Source: Rhododendron vialii (taxonomy: Eukaryota > Streptophyta > Magnoliopsida > Ericales > Ericaceae). Taken from it: a DNA stretch of 64,000 bases. The position numbers and the translations under genes were made by a program. The stretch lies in contig NC_080563.1 in NCBI RefSeq assembly GCF_030253575.1, positions 17,441,001 to 17,505,000 of the forward strand, read 5' to 3'. Below are positions 10,861 to 22,919 of the stretch, piece after piece (position 1 is the stretch's first letter; the number at the start of each line of letters is the position of its first letter). The notes beneath the pieces were generated by a model. The model worked only from the letters and a program-made list of their open reading frames with translations, did no database searches and was not told the origin of the DNA.

Positions 10861-13800
10861 TTTTTTTCTTTAGAAAGTGGATTATTATGCTCGACTAATT
10901 TAATAAAGAGTAAATTAAATAAAATGTTAAATTAGAGCTCTCATCTTTTTAGGGTAAATTAAATAATTAGGCTGGTTTTGGCTAAAAAAGAAAATTTGAC
11001 TTTTTGGTTTGTCTTTATTCAATTTTTTTCGCATTTGTTAGTTTTGCGTCAATTTTTTTTATATTTTTTATTCTCGACGAGACAAATCGAAAAAGTAAAC
11101 TGTTTTTTTGATCAAAACTCATACTAATTTTTTTTTAAAAAGAAAAAATTAAGTCAAAAAGACCATTTTTTAACTTATTTTTTTCTTTATTCAAAAAATT
11201 ATTAGTTTCGATCTGAATTTTATACTTTTTCATTCCTCTCACCGAGATAAATTTATTATTCATAAAAGGTTGACGCAAAATTAACAAATGCAAAATATTT
11301 CGAATAAAGACAAAAAGAGTCAACCTAACTTTTTTTTAATCCAAAATATTTTATTAATTGGGATCACTATTTTGACACGTGTCGCAATGTAATTGATTTG
11401 GAGGAAATAAATATTTACACCCCCGGTGTAAAGAATTTATTCTCTTATCTTTAATTTGTAATATAGAGCAATAGTGATTTTATATTTGTCTATGTACGTG
11501 ACAACTGCAAATGATCGAGGTTGATGTGATATATAGTTTATCTACAAAAAGCGCATTCACACTCCACTTTAAAAAACGATTAATTGCGTAATTTACATAT
11601 TATACATATACTCCTTTTGTCCCATATTTCTTGTCAACTTTCCTCCTATTCTTGTCCACTTTTACCATTTCAGAATTCAGACACCTCAAAAAATTGTATA
11701 GATTTTTAAATGTATATTATTTTAAATATATACAATATGAATCTTAATTTGATAGATCTTGGTTATATCAATTAATTAAAAAATTTAAAATCATAGAAAA
11801 TATTATAGATTGAAAAATATAAGTAATTTAAAAATGGCATGCATATGTGAAATGGACAAGAAATTTGCTATAAAACCGTGATAATTGTACTTGTACAGTG
11901 CAATTGCATATCAAATTGGTGTGACAATTTATAAGCAATTGCACATACAGATATTCATCAAATTTGGCAAGTAAGTGTCGCTCTCCACTTAAAGGAAAAA
12001 AGAAAAAGAACAAGAGTTACCATTACTTTAGTTGCATTAGTTATATATTATATTATACATAATATTACCTCGGGGTTAGTTGAGGTGCGCGTAAGTTGAA
12101 GCAAACACTTAATTATAAAAATAGAAATACATAAGAATACCGTGATAATTGCACGTATTTGTACATCACGGTGGCTTATGAGGTTGATGTTACGCTTTAC
12201 ATGAGCCAACACCTTTGTATAGAGGATTTGGCTAAAAACCAAAGTCAGTCATTGTTTGTATTAATTTGATTGCCATGGCCCTTCGGTGGGGTTTGAATAA
12301 AGTAATGTCGGCAGCAGAGGCGGATCGGAGCTAAAGAGGTAAGGGTGTCACATGACGGATCCGGAAACCCTTTAGTGCAGGGTGCACTATAAGGCATGTG
12401 GTGCGTATCACAATCGTTGGTGAGTGTTTTCAATTGTCCAGACCACCACTTTCAAAAGAATTTTTTTTTTCTTTTGCTATCTAACACATCTCGGGGTTCC
12501 ACATAAATAATCCGAATAGTTCATTTTGTTTAAAACATATTTTCAAGAGTTTTTGTAAATAATCAACTCAGGAACCAAAAATTCATTCAATTATTGATCG
12601 CTGTGAATTCAGGAACCAAAAATTGAAATAATAAATTAATTAACCCCTTACTGATATTTGTTCGATTGAGCTGAATTTTTACGAAGAACCCCGAGGTGAT
12701 TAGTCACGCATTCCATCTTCAAACTATCAATACCTTTTTTGTCAGTAGGCGGAGTATTTATGATTTATTTGGTGAGTAAAATATGAACTTCTCTGGTATT
12801 ATGAATATAGGCTAGCTTAGAGCTGATTTTGTGACCAAAAAATTGAACATCCAAAGGTATGCTATACTGAGTTAATCTATTACTGGTTAAATTTTGCTAA
12901 TTTCGTCACCCCCATTTGTAACCTTTTCCACCACTGGTCGGCAGGCTAAATTATTGCAACATTTCGTTAGAGTGCAGAAGCATTCGAGAGCCCAATGCAG
13001 TATAGTGATCAAGAGTCTGCTCCATATTTTTGTAGTATTTCTGTATTATTGTCACAGAGACAGATTAACCTGCAAAATGCAAGGGTGTTCTAGTGTGGTG
13101 AAGCATGTTTTGGGTTCAAACCTACTTGTGCAAGGTGGTTCGAGCTAACACGCGGCGTTAAGTAGGGCTATTGTATCCTACAAGAGACATATCATATATA
13201 TGAGAGTTCTGCTGTATCGGTGGTGGTTCATATTTTTACCCGTCGTACAGGGCTTGAATCTTCTTAATGAAACGAGATATGCATGCTTGCCACAAGCCGA
13301 TATTATTAAATCCGATATTTTTTTGTTACTAATATCAATTAAGTGGATATTTGTAATCATCGAGATTTATAAATAGTAATTGATGAGGATGCCGTAGAGT
13401 AGGTGAATTTGTCCAAAACCAAATTTGTCCAAACCACGTAAAAAAAATTGTTGTGATAATTAATGTCAAAACTATTTTTGTTGGTGACAAAATTTTAGCG
13501 CATAAAATTTTTGTACACTATACATGGTACAAGTCTTTTGTGCATTAGAGCCAAAAACAGTTTTGGCATAAAAGTCTTCGTTCTTCTCTTTTCACTATTC
13601 TTGTTGCATGAGAGAGAGGGGGGCCAGGGATGAATTTGAGGAGAGAGAAAATAACATTAAATGTATAGATGGTCATAGAACGCATAAGATGCTCTTTTTC
13701 CTAATGTATATGCCCTTACAGTAGGTAGGGGTAAGAAAAGGCGCAGAAATTCACCAAGTCTAATTCGGTATCAAGTGATACTTTTCTGCTCTTAGAGTGT

Positions 13801-14711
13801 CCATCAAAAGTATAAATTTTTTAAAGTTAAAAATGTTGTGTAAAATAAGGTTTACAATGTTATAATTAAATTTAGCAACCAGCTTAAAAATAATCAAATT
13901 TTGAGGTTTGAAAACTAGAAACATTTTTTCAATAACCAAAATGTGTGGATTCCATGCCACATCAATTATATTGTATCTCACGCGCCTTCTCAATCTTCTT
14001 CTCTTCAATCAGACGTTAACACAAACAACTTCTACTTCTTTCCCTCTGTTTCATTTCCTCTAACCATGAAGCTCATACCTCTCGATCAACAACAGTTCAA
14101 CCCATCGTTGCCAGATTAAGGTAATTCACCCTTCTTTCCCGTTTCTGTTTTATTCCTTTTTCGTTCCTCTCCATGTTGTTGAGTATATGAAGAACGTTGC
14201 ACTTTTTCCCAAATTCAAGAACTCATCTGATTTTTTTTGAAAGATTAAGAGAGTGGTGGATTTGTGATACTTTGGTAAGATAGGCTCCAAGAATATGGGG
14301 GAAAAAAAATTTAGTGTCTGTTTAGATAGAAAACACTAGGAAGAACACCATATATTTGATAAAATGCGTAAACTAGAAAAATGCCTGAATTAGTCATCCC
14401 CGACTTAGCTGTGTCCTTCGAAATGCTTGGCCACATGAAATTGCATTTGGCTCCTTATTTTAGTTATGAACCAGAAGTAACCATTGTGGACCTCAATATT
14501 ATTAAACTTAACAATCTTTTAAATGGATAACAAAAAGCTGATGTGACAACTTTTGGCTATCCATTTTTTACTATAGCATTGTGGACAATCTTATAAATCA
14601 TAGTAGTATCATTTTCATAGTTTTATGTTTTTTGAATTTTTTTATAGTAATAATAAGTAGTTTTTGGTTTAGCCTTTCGAGTTATTTTAAACTTTTTAAT
14701 TTTAAAATGTA
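10861..14711. other. AT-rich intergenic DNA without recognised genes
   Basis: No convincing coding sequence is seen. A degenerate Stowaway-like element is noted separately. At about 14065-14120 a short ATG frame of 17 codons ends in TAA next to a GTAATT donor-like string; it looks exon-like but has no recognisable product. Poly-T and poly-A stretches are frequent. Confidence 0.5.
11611..11868. mobile_element. Degenerate Stowaway-like MITE
   Basis: The left end, CTCCTTTTGTCCCATATTTC after a TA, is the classic Stowaway-type terminus. Near 11850 only the inner part of the other terminus (GGACAAGAAATTT) survives, and the outermost bases are lost. It is therefore a decayed copy. Confidence 0.4.
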
Positions 14712-14947
14712 CTTCCTTCGTCTCAATTTACTTATCATTTTTGGAAGTTTGTGTCACTTTTCAACTAATTATATCTCGGAATTTATAATGTTTTAGGTGA
14801 TTACGAAAATATGAAATTATAGAACAAATCGAGATCTATCAAACAAGATCCATAGTGTATATAAAATTCATTACTATTTTAAAGATATAACTAATTTTTA
14901 AATCCAATTAGAATAGAAATGAGATAAGTAAATTGGGACGAATGGAG
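14712..14947. mobile_element. Stowaway-type MITE (Tc1/mariner)
   Basis: The element is 236 bp and flanked by TA on both sides. Its terminal inverted repeats of about 25 bp begin CTTCCTTCGTCTCAATTTAC on the left and CTCCATTCGTCCCAATTTAC on the complementary right end, and both continue into TTATC. The TA target duplication, the CTCC..CGTCC terminus, the small size and the absence of an ORF all fit Stowaway. Confidence 0.85.
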
Positions 14948-15568
14948 TAAATTGTTAAATTTTATTTTCTGAAAATGTATAAACCCCGTTTTGTAGTTTC
15001 ACGTGGAGTCCCAGAAACTAGGGTCCGATCGCGTGCAGAGACACACGATCAGTTCACCTAACAAAATACTCCAGTTGTCTTAATGTGGCAGAGGCCTACG
15101 TAACCTAGATATTGAAATATACATATATATATTGATTGTCAAATGTGGACACAATTCAGATGGGCCATGCTTTAGATGTACGTCCGGAGGAGAGCGAGCC
15201 ATGTGAAGAGCAGCCATGTAGGTCTGCCTGTAAAAGATACAAACAAAAAGTAAACTTGGTTATATTATTATATGGGAAAATCTTATGTGCGGAGCTTTCA
15301 TGGGGAAGGTTTTATAGAGTCCGATCATGGTCATTCAAAAGTATTTTGAACGGTTTAAATAAAAATCTAATTTCGACCGGTAAAAGTTAAAATGCAATCT
15401 TCATTGATTGTCGCTTTTGGACGGTTCGGATTAAAATTCAATTTTGACCTGTAAAAATTAAATAGCAATCTCCATTGATTGTCGAAATAAACGAACGAGA
15501 TTGCGCGGAACCGTGAAAAGCTTATAATTCATAGCAGAGCCGTGAATAAATTTCTCTCTATTATTATA
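14948..15568. other. Intergenic DNA with a short degenerate direct repeat
   Basis: A unit of about 75 bp containing GCAATCTTCATTGATTGTCG is present twice (about 15340-15490). No gene is recognised. This stretch runs up to a Helitron-like terminus. Confidence 0.5.
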
Positions 15569-15610
15569 CTAGTGGATGCCCGTGCCTAAAGGCACGACGC
15601 AATGTATTCT
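15569..15610 (-). mobile_element. Helitron-like 3' terminus (CTAG plus hairpin), first copy
   Basis: Read on the minus strand, the perfect hairpin CGTGCCTTTAGGCACG (plus strand 15581-15596) is followed after 8 nt by CTAG and then host T. On the plus strand the base before CTAG is A, as expected for insertion between A and T. A hairpin followed by CTRR is the defining 3' end of Helitrons. The matching 5' end, beginning TC on the minus strand to the right, was not identified, so element length is unknown. Confidence 0.6.
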
Positions 15611-16551
15611 AAACACAGTCTAAATAAAAACATGTATGTAGTTTTCATACCATTTTGCTGTTATAAAAAAAGGTTTTCCTACCATTTTCTTGCCTCTTGA
15701 TTGTCTCTCCACAAATCCGTAGACGGATCATATCCTAAAAAAAGAAGCTATTTAGTAATTAGAACAGCCATACTATTAAGAAAAGGTTGAATCCATCACA
15801 GTGGCGCATTAACCGAACATGAAAATCCAAAATTTAACATGCTTCTTGAATCCAACAAAATCCAATTGATTGAAGTTCAAAAAAAATATTAAAATAAAAG
15901 AATATTGTTAGTATCTCACCTTCAATTGCAGACGAGCCATTGAACCTACTTCTTCACCCCTCTCTTTCACTATCTTTGAACGTGAGATTTGGTTGATTTC
16001 GAATGTAAAATTGAGCAAGGTTTATAAATTTGAAATTTTGAAAGATATATAGAATATCGGACAAAAAGTACCTCATTAAGCAATATTATGACTAATTATC
16101 CTTCCTTTCGATACGTTTTCTAATTTAATTAGAGCGTAAGGAAAGAAAATTTTGGACATCCTATCTTGGACATTCTAATTAATTTTGGATATAAAGACGT
16201 TTCCTAATCAATTTTGGACATTCTATCTTCAAAGAGTAATTGGCCAGTTTGTTATGAGGATGTGAATGAAATCGATGAATTAGTAAATCTTCTATTTAAG
16301 AATGATTTATTGTCATCGATCCTTTCCATTTCAACCTACATAATTAGCACAAATCATGGGATCAATTTAATCACGTGTAACTTCTTCTTTTTTATATATA
16401 TTAGAAAATATTATTTATTCAATCTAACGACTATATATATTAGAAAATATTAGTTATAAAACAGAAAATATTATTTATTCAATCGAACTCTGTAGATGCT
16501 ACTTTGTTTGTATGTCTAGATATTTTTAAAGAAAACCGTTCTGTTTTATAA

Positions 16552-16600
16552 CTAGGTTTTGCCCGTGCCTGAAGGCACGGCGCAACGCGTTTTGAATACA
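16552..16600 (-). mobile_element. Helitron-like 3' terminus (CTAG plus hairpin), second copy
   Basis: On the minus strand, the hairpin CCGTGCCTTCAGGCACGG (plus strand 16563-16580) is followed by GCAAAAC and CTAG, then host T. It shares the sequence past the hairpin (GCGCAA) with the copy at 15569, so both belong to one family. The internal sequence of the element has no recognised Rep/helicase coding. Confidence 0.6.
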
Positions 16601-17094
16601 ACTAAAATGAATTACGAAACTATTGACCACCCTTGCCACAATGCATGAAGCTAATTTATACGAGAAGATTTTTCTTAAATTAGGTTCAAACAGAGTTCTT
16701 GTAATGCATAACCAAAGGCACAACTCGAACAATCACCTAAATTCTTGCAAACAGAGTTCTCTATTCCATTGATGCATTCTTCCAAACATCTAAATTCTGC
16801 TATTAAAAAAGAAGGAAAATAACTTACAGTTATGAGTCCGGTCTCTCCTATAGTTTGGTGTTGCTCCTCTGGGCAAATTTTGAATGGGAAAACTGGATCA
16901 AAAGGTCATAGAAAAAGTCAAATCTTTAAGTGGGAATGGGGCCTTAAAACTCTACTTTACTAGGAGTAGAGGCAGAGAATTAACACACGTCTTGAACAGT
17001 TAACACGTCTTAAACAATCGGCACACATAATTAATACTGAGCTCACATGCAATATTTCAACCCTTGCCAAGCAATTCCAACTATGCAAAAAGTA

Positions 17095-17575
17095 AAAGCG
17101 CATGTCCGTGCCTTCGAACCCCAAACTGCTTTAATCCAAATCGTTTGATCTCAAAATTCACATTTTAAAGCAAGCTTCATCAACTAATTGTCTTTTCTAA
17201 AGGCACGACAAAATATAATCTCAATGAATGGATTAGATTTATACATATATCATCATTACCAAAAAGCACAAATTGTGAAAATAAAGTTAGGGCAAGTATT
17301 TGGTAACTGACAACTTTATCTAACGAATTATTGACTTTCAAATTAGATGCAGCTTCAAGTTTAGTGCATGTCCGTACTTGAAGGCACGACTCGAACTCGA
17401 TATTTTATAAATTGTCCAGTTTTGTCCCTCTAGCCTCTTGAAGGCCAAGGCCCTATTTGCCAAATTCCAATTACAAAAAAACAATAGCTCAATTATATCC
17501 ATTGGTTAACTTGAATTAGCACATAAACAAATTAACAAACTAACAGTTGTAGTGTCTGTGCTTGAAGGCACTTAT
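17095..17575. repeat. Cluster of decayed Helitron-like hairpin motifs
   Basis: Diverged versions of the same GTGCCTGAAGGCACG-type core appear near 17100, 17195, 17370 and 17550, with similar adjoining bases. They look like old copies of the terminus seen at 15569 and 16552, or repeated internal motifs of one element. The remainder up to 18152 is AT-rich and shows no gene. Confidence 0.4.
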
Positions 17576-18157
17576 AGCTAGCCATTTGAATTCATAGTAT
17601 GTTGACAGCGCTACCAATCACAACGGGTAAAATCCAACTATTATCACAAAATACACTTTTATGGTCTTGAAAATAAATCAAGCTCCAGAATGTAAAAATA
17701 CTAAACCAGTAATTAAACTTGATGATAATATAGCAACATCTAACTTTTTTTCATCAAGTTTAGTAAAATTAAGCGGAAAATGCAAAAACATAATCAGCCC
17801 TTCAATTGAATATAAAATGTAATCGTACTTATACTGAATCACTGATAACAAAGTTGTAGACTTTCTAAACTTCAAGCTTTAACCAACTCGGTACTTGTCA
17901 CTGGTTAGCCGATGCAACCTATAAAAAAATGGATGGCAATTCAATTCTCACCTAGCAACAAAATTTAATGTCATACCAACTACAGTGGTAAGATTCTAAA
18001 AAGCATCATTATAGTCAATCATGTCAGTTTCCATTAAGCAAAGATTGAAACTAAAAAAATAAAATAAGATAAAGATTTTTTTTTTTTTGATCGGCAACAA
18101 GATAAAAACATTACAGAAGACGCAATTCATGTATCCTTAGTTGAATTATATGGTCAG

Positions 18158-19845
18158 TGCTTCGTTCGCTCTGATATAAGGAATAACGCCCCAAGCGTAG
18201 GGCTTAATACGTCATTTAAAGCATAATAATCCAGAAGACCGGGATCATACCTAAGGGGATAGTTAATACGGCTTCGATGGATTTGTAGATGTAAGCAAGG
18301 TTTTCGGCCTTTAGGCAGCCAACTTTTTTTACTTTAAGCGGTGGAACTTAAAAGGCTAAGTTAAACGGCGAATTAACTAGAATAAAAGGCAGACTAGGTC
18401 TAGGAGATCCTAATACCCACGACTCAAGTTAAATCACTCTTCTCATCCTACTACTTGGTTTGAGATACTCAACTAAGGTTCTCAACCCGGAAGATACATG
18501 GTTCGATTTCCAAGCTAGCTCTAAAATTCATTTGGCAAACACCTCGAGTGAAAAAGCTCTAAGCATCATGTGTGGCAAATAGGTTCGCTCTTACCTACAC
18601 ATGATCAAGGAGGTTAACATCTTAGCAATTTGACAAACAAATCCGAACTACACATCAATTTTCAAACCAAAGATTCAAACTTGATGATGAGAAAAGCAAA
18701 TTTAACTCAAGCCATGAGGTGCTAATCACCCCATGATCTAGCCTTGAAAAACTACTCACTCATATCTAGAGAGATAAAAGCTAGCAAAAATCTAGCTAAT
18801 ATATTGAAATAGAAAAACATGAAATAAACTAGAGATTATGATAGATCGGAAAAGTAGCTACAACTTTAATGAAGATGATAATAGCAAAACTAAATTACTT
18901 AAGGCAGAAAATTAAAGTTTAAAGGCTGGAAAATTGAGAACAATGAAGAACATTTCAAAAAGTAAGCAAATCTAATTCTAGATCTAAAAATGGGAACATT
19001 TCTATCCAAATCGTTTCAATGGTGACATAACGGGGTATTTATACTGCCCCTGGCTTGCGCACAGAATATCCCAAAGATGCTCTAAAGATTTTGCTCCAAA
19101 GGCCCTCGGTACCGATACCACATCTGAGTTGGTACCGATACCGAGCTCAACAAGCTAGCTCCTATAACCCTTTCGGTAGCAATACCTCATCTTCCATGGT
19201 ATCGGTACCGAAGCCTTTATCAGCAACTTCACAGCTACCAGCAGTTTCCACAGCACCCAACAGCTTTCACAGCATCTTATTTTTATTCCCTAAACTTAAG
19301 TAAATACTACATTTTAAACCTTTCTTTTACCTTTTCATTACTTTAATTTATTTAATGAAATAAGGAAGTATCCCCCATTTGAAAACAATGGCATTACTAG
19401 AATTTTGAGATTTCAATTCAATCAAAATGTTGACCCCCGGCTTTTAGTGTAAAACAGAAAACATCACGCTTTTCTATAGAAGAAATGGCTCAAAACATGA
19501 TCTTACTCTTCAAATAAAACCTTGCAAATTTGACGTTGCTCTTAGAAAAATCTAAAGATCAATTACTGCCATTTTTTATCTCGAAAAGCGATACTTTTTT
19601 GAAAAGTCATTTTTCCATACTTAGACAGATTTTCAGGGGCCGACATGGTCTTTATTGGTTCCTCGGGTACTAGGACGCACACGGGCCATCCATGACGACA
19701 AAACATGCCTTATTCACATGATTTACCTAAAAACACTAAAAACACACCTTTCGTGCAATATCAAATAAAAACAACTAATTTAACGATGAAATTAAACTAA
19801 ACTAAGGACCTAGCGCACCCTTAATGGCATTGTTGGTGCTTATCA
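18158..19845 (-). repeat. 3' LTR of the Athila-type element
   Basis: It begins TGCTTCG and ends TTATCA on the plus strand. A TATAAATA box on the minus strand is at 19036-19043. Repeated GGTACCGATACC-type motifs lie just upstream of it in U3 (about 19107-19217). Confidence 0.92.
19107..19217 (-). promoter_or_regulatory. U3 cluster of GGTACCGATACC motifs in the Athila LTR
   Basis: About four copies of GGTACCGATACC occur, some in inverted orientation (GGTATCGGTACC). They lie about 65-180 bp upstream of the LTR TATA box in the minus direction. The partner LTR has them too (about 39050-39152). Position suggests transcription-factor sites; the factor is unknown. Confidence 0.45.
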
Positions 19846-19847
19846 CA

Positions 19848-19863
19848 CCCCCCCCCCCCCCAA
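19848..19863 (-). other. Polypurine tract of the Athila-type element
   Basis: The minus strand reads TT followed by 14 G residues, directly before the 3' LTR. This is the expected position for the plus-strand primer and confirms the minus polarity. Confidence 0.8.
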
Positions 19864-22226
19864 CTTGAACTTTGCTAGTCCCTAGCAAACGAAATGCAAA
19901 AAATTTGAAAACATAGCAACTATACAATCCTTCCGCCATCACAACTCAAAACATGCTCAACACTACCAACTAGCAAGAGTTTCATAATCCGGCTTTTTAT
20001 TTCATTTCTACAACTCGCAGCTTTAGCATCCAACTAAACAGCTAAATATCAAGCAAGTTAAGAGCAAGTTAAAAAGATTTGTGTGTCCTCGAACAAAGGG
20101 AGGATACGAGACACAAAACCTTCGAATTCAGACTAGTAACCATATCCCACGAAGAAGTGCTTGATAACAAGGCAAAAGCGAACAATAACTACCATGCCTC
20201 AAACAAGGAGAGCACTTAACTAATCGGAATGAAAACTAGCAGATGAAACTTGGATACGAAAGGAAAGCATGCCATAATACTAACCATGCAAATATCAGAC
20301 TTTTAATCATAATAGAATCCAGGCGCACAAAAGATCAACTACGAACTTTTTTTAGCTTGTAATGACCTTGGTTACAAAGAGAAGGGACTAAAAAATAGTG
20401 TAGTGGCCATATGCTAGCATGGTTCATATATCCTTGGCCACTACCGACCCTAAACTACCCAAGACATAACCACAAGCCAGCCAAGCACCAAACAAAGATA
20501 TGAAGAAGAAATAAAGAATGACTACTAGATAAGGCCTACTAAAACTACTACCACCGACTCCATCACACCTAGTCGCCATCCTCATCCGGCTTCTCACGGT
20601 ATTGAGCCTTGAGATCCCCTTTTCCGTCGGACTCTTTCTCATCCGGAATGAATACTAGCCTATAAGTCAAACCAATTCTTTTATCAAAGTATTGAACCCT
20701 CTTTCGAATCCGCTTTTGCTCTGTCATAGCATTTCTTTGATCTCATTTCTTTGAGTAATAGGGTAATTTAAGGTGAGATTAGTAGCGATAGAGATTGAGG
20801 AGCCAATTTTGGGGCTTTTTGGAGAGAGAGATGAAAATTTGGGGCTTTTGCTTTTGTAGTGGGAGAGGAGAGAAAGAGAGAATCATGTATCAATTCTTTA
20901 CCTTTTCGCATTCCAACCACTTTTATCACATTCACACCACCCCCAAATCTCCTTGAATCATTGAAAACCATTTTCACATAACCCTTCAAACATCCGGTTG
21001 CCTAGGTTAAAGCAAAGAACAAAAAATAGACCAGGTTGCAAAGTAGGACTAAGTGACACATATGTGGTATGATCATGCAAAGAATGCCTAGTATCCTTTC
21101 CTAAGTGCACCATAGATTCCAAAATGATTCAAAGTCGACATCACACACAATTAGACATGGACATGCGATTATTCACCCACACTATGAGCATGTTTCTTGA
21201 AAGATGGAGATATGGGCAAAACTTACTCAAATACTATACTCAACACCTAGACCGTTCAATCTTTACCATGCATGCAAGTTGAGAAGCATAAAATTCTTAG
21301 GATTGCAACGAACTCTTGCCAATTAACAACTATTTAGCATGCAACAAGTCATGAAAAGAGCTAAAAATCTATGACAAAAAGAAGGATTGCGAGTAAAAAC
21401 TTCATTAATTCTTTAAATTTTTTGAATTTTCTCAATTTTTTTTTGGTTTTTCAATTTTTCATTTGTTTTTGAATTTTTCAAATTTTTTACAAAAATGAAA
21501 CAAATAGCACATAGCTAATCCCTCCCTCCAACTTAAAGCGATGCTATGCCTTCATAGCAAGAAGAACAAGAGCGAAGAGAGGAAAATGAGCAAATGTACC
21601 TTCCAAAGGAAATGTCAACCCCTAAATACCTCGACCAAGTTGGAGGATTTGATGCCAATGTCTTGTTTCGGCCAAATTTGATGCTTCCAGGGTTCACTCC
21701 TTCGGTTTTGCCAACTCGGAACCATAGCTAGTCACACAGGGTCATATCCAAAGCTTTATCGAACTAACAATTGTGGCACTTAGCCGCACCTATATTTAGG
21801 GCTCCTAATCGCCTCACTCACCCCGGCTTTAGGCCTAAACCACCAAGGCTGGTGTGGTAGCATGTTAATCCTGCAGAAGACTTACGAGAAACGATCTTCC
21901 ACAAGACAAATGACATTAGAACCATCGGCCCGCATTATCCGGCTTCAAACCAAACGAAACATAAAAGACATGAAATAAAGAAAACACATAGAAAACACAA
22001 AGACATGTAAAACAAATGAAAGAAACACCACCTGATCATCACGCAATCAAACGAGTAATATTTTTCTTCCCATTCCCTACCAGTGGGGTAAGAAATGGGT
22101 GGCTATACTAGATCGTTGAGAGTGAAAAAGAAAAAGAGAGAAGAAGAGAGAGAGAATATGTTCAGCCACATGATGATTTTGAATAGTTATCATGCCAATA
22201 AGAGCTAATATAATGAACATAGCACC
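19864..22226 (-). other. Non-coding 3' region of the Athila-type element
   Basis: About 2.4 kb between the last pol-like frames and the polypurine tract holds no reverse transcriptase, RNase H or integrase motif on either strand. It stands where pol would be in an autonomous element, so pol is deleted or replaced. Confidence 0.65.
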
Positions 22227-22914
22227 CTATATTACACTCTCTGTCAAGAATTGAACTCGACCATGCCACAAGATAAGATACTTTGAGTAAAGCAATTGCC
22301 GAATTGGTTTTAAAAATTTAAGTTCCACCAAGTGCATAACCCAAACAAAATCAATTTTCAATTGGTTGACAAAATCTACTATAAGAGGATTGTAAACCAA
22401 ATCAACATTATCAACACCAAGAAAATCAATTTGTTCTATGATTGGTAACTTCTCAAGAATAGGCCCACACGCATCTTGTTTTTCTAACAAAGAGTGCAAG
22501 GAATCTACTTCGCCATCCATTTCCTTATCGGTGAGGAGATCAAGGCGTGGAGAACTCGAAGGGACAATTGTAGCTTCCATGGGCTTCAACTCTTTAAAGA
22601 TTGGTTCATAAGCATCTTGTTTAGCCAACAATGACTACAAGTAATCCACTTCGGCCTCCATTTCCTTAGCGGTGAGAGGTTTTCCAACGGATCTTCATAG
22701 TAGACGCTTGACGTTTCAAGCATGGTCATCTCATGAGCAAGGAGTAATTTCTGTTGGGAAGAATCGAGATATAGGAGATCGGAAGAGACAACTTTAGGTT
22801 CCATAGGTGCTAACTCCTTAAAGATAGGTTCATAAGCGTCTTGCTTAGCTAGTAAAGAGTATAAATAATCCACCTCAGCATCCATTTCTTTAGCTGTGAG
22901 AAGTTGTTCCAACG
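22227..22914 (-). pseudogene. Athila post-protease coding remnant with repeated peptide blocks
   Basis: This continues the Athila polyprotein on the far side of the nested Tat insertion. Frames are broken. The readable peptide contains three degenerate copies of a block with LLAKQDAYEPIFKEL, each followed or preceded by a 'KEMDAEVD' type segment. The blocks lie near 22453-22520, 22595-22660 and 22815-22900. No RT signature follows. The repeats indicate internal tandem duplication of a stretch just after the protease. Confidence 0.6.
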
Positions 22915-22919
22915 AACCG

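Noticed and set aside
12490..12695. MITE with CTCGGGGTTC / GAACCCCGAG ends
   Set aside because: The inverted match is only about 10 bp and no target duplication is visible.
13794..14590. Transposon with GAGTGTCCA / GTGGAC ends around the exon-like segment
   Set aside because: The right end does not match the complement of the left end, and no target duplication is found.
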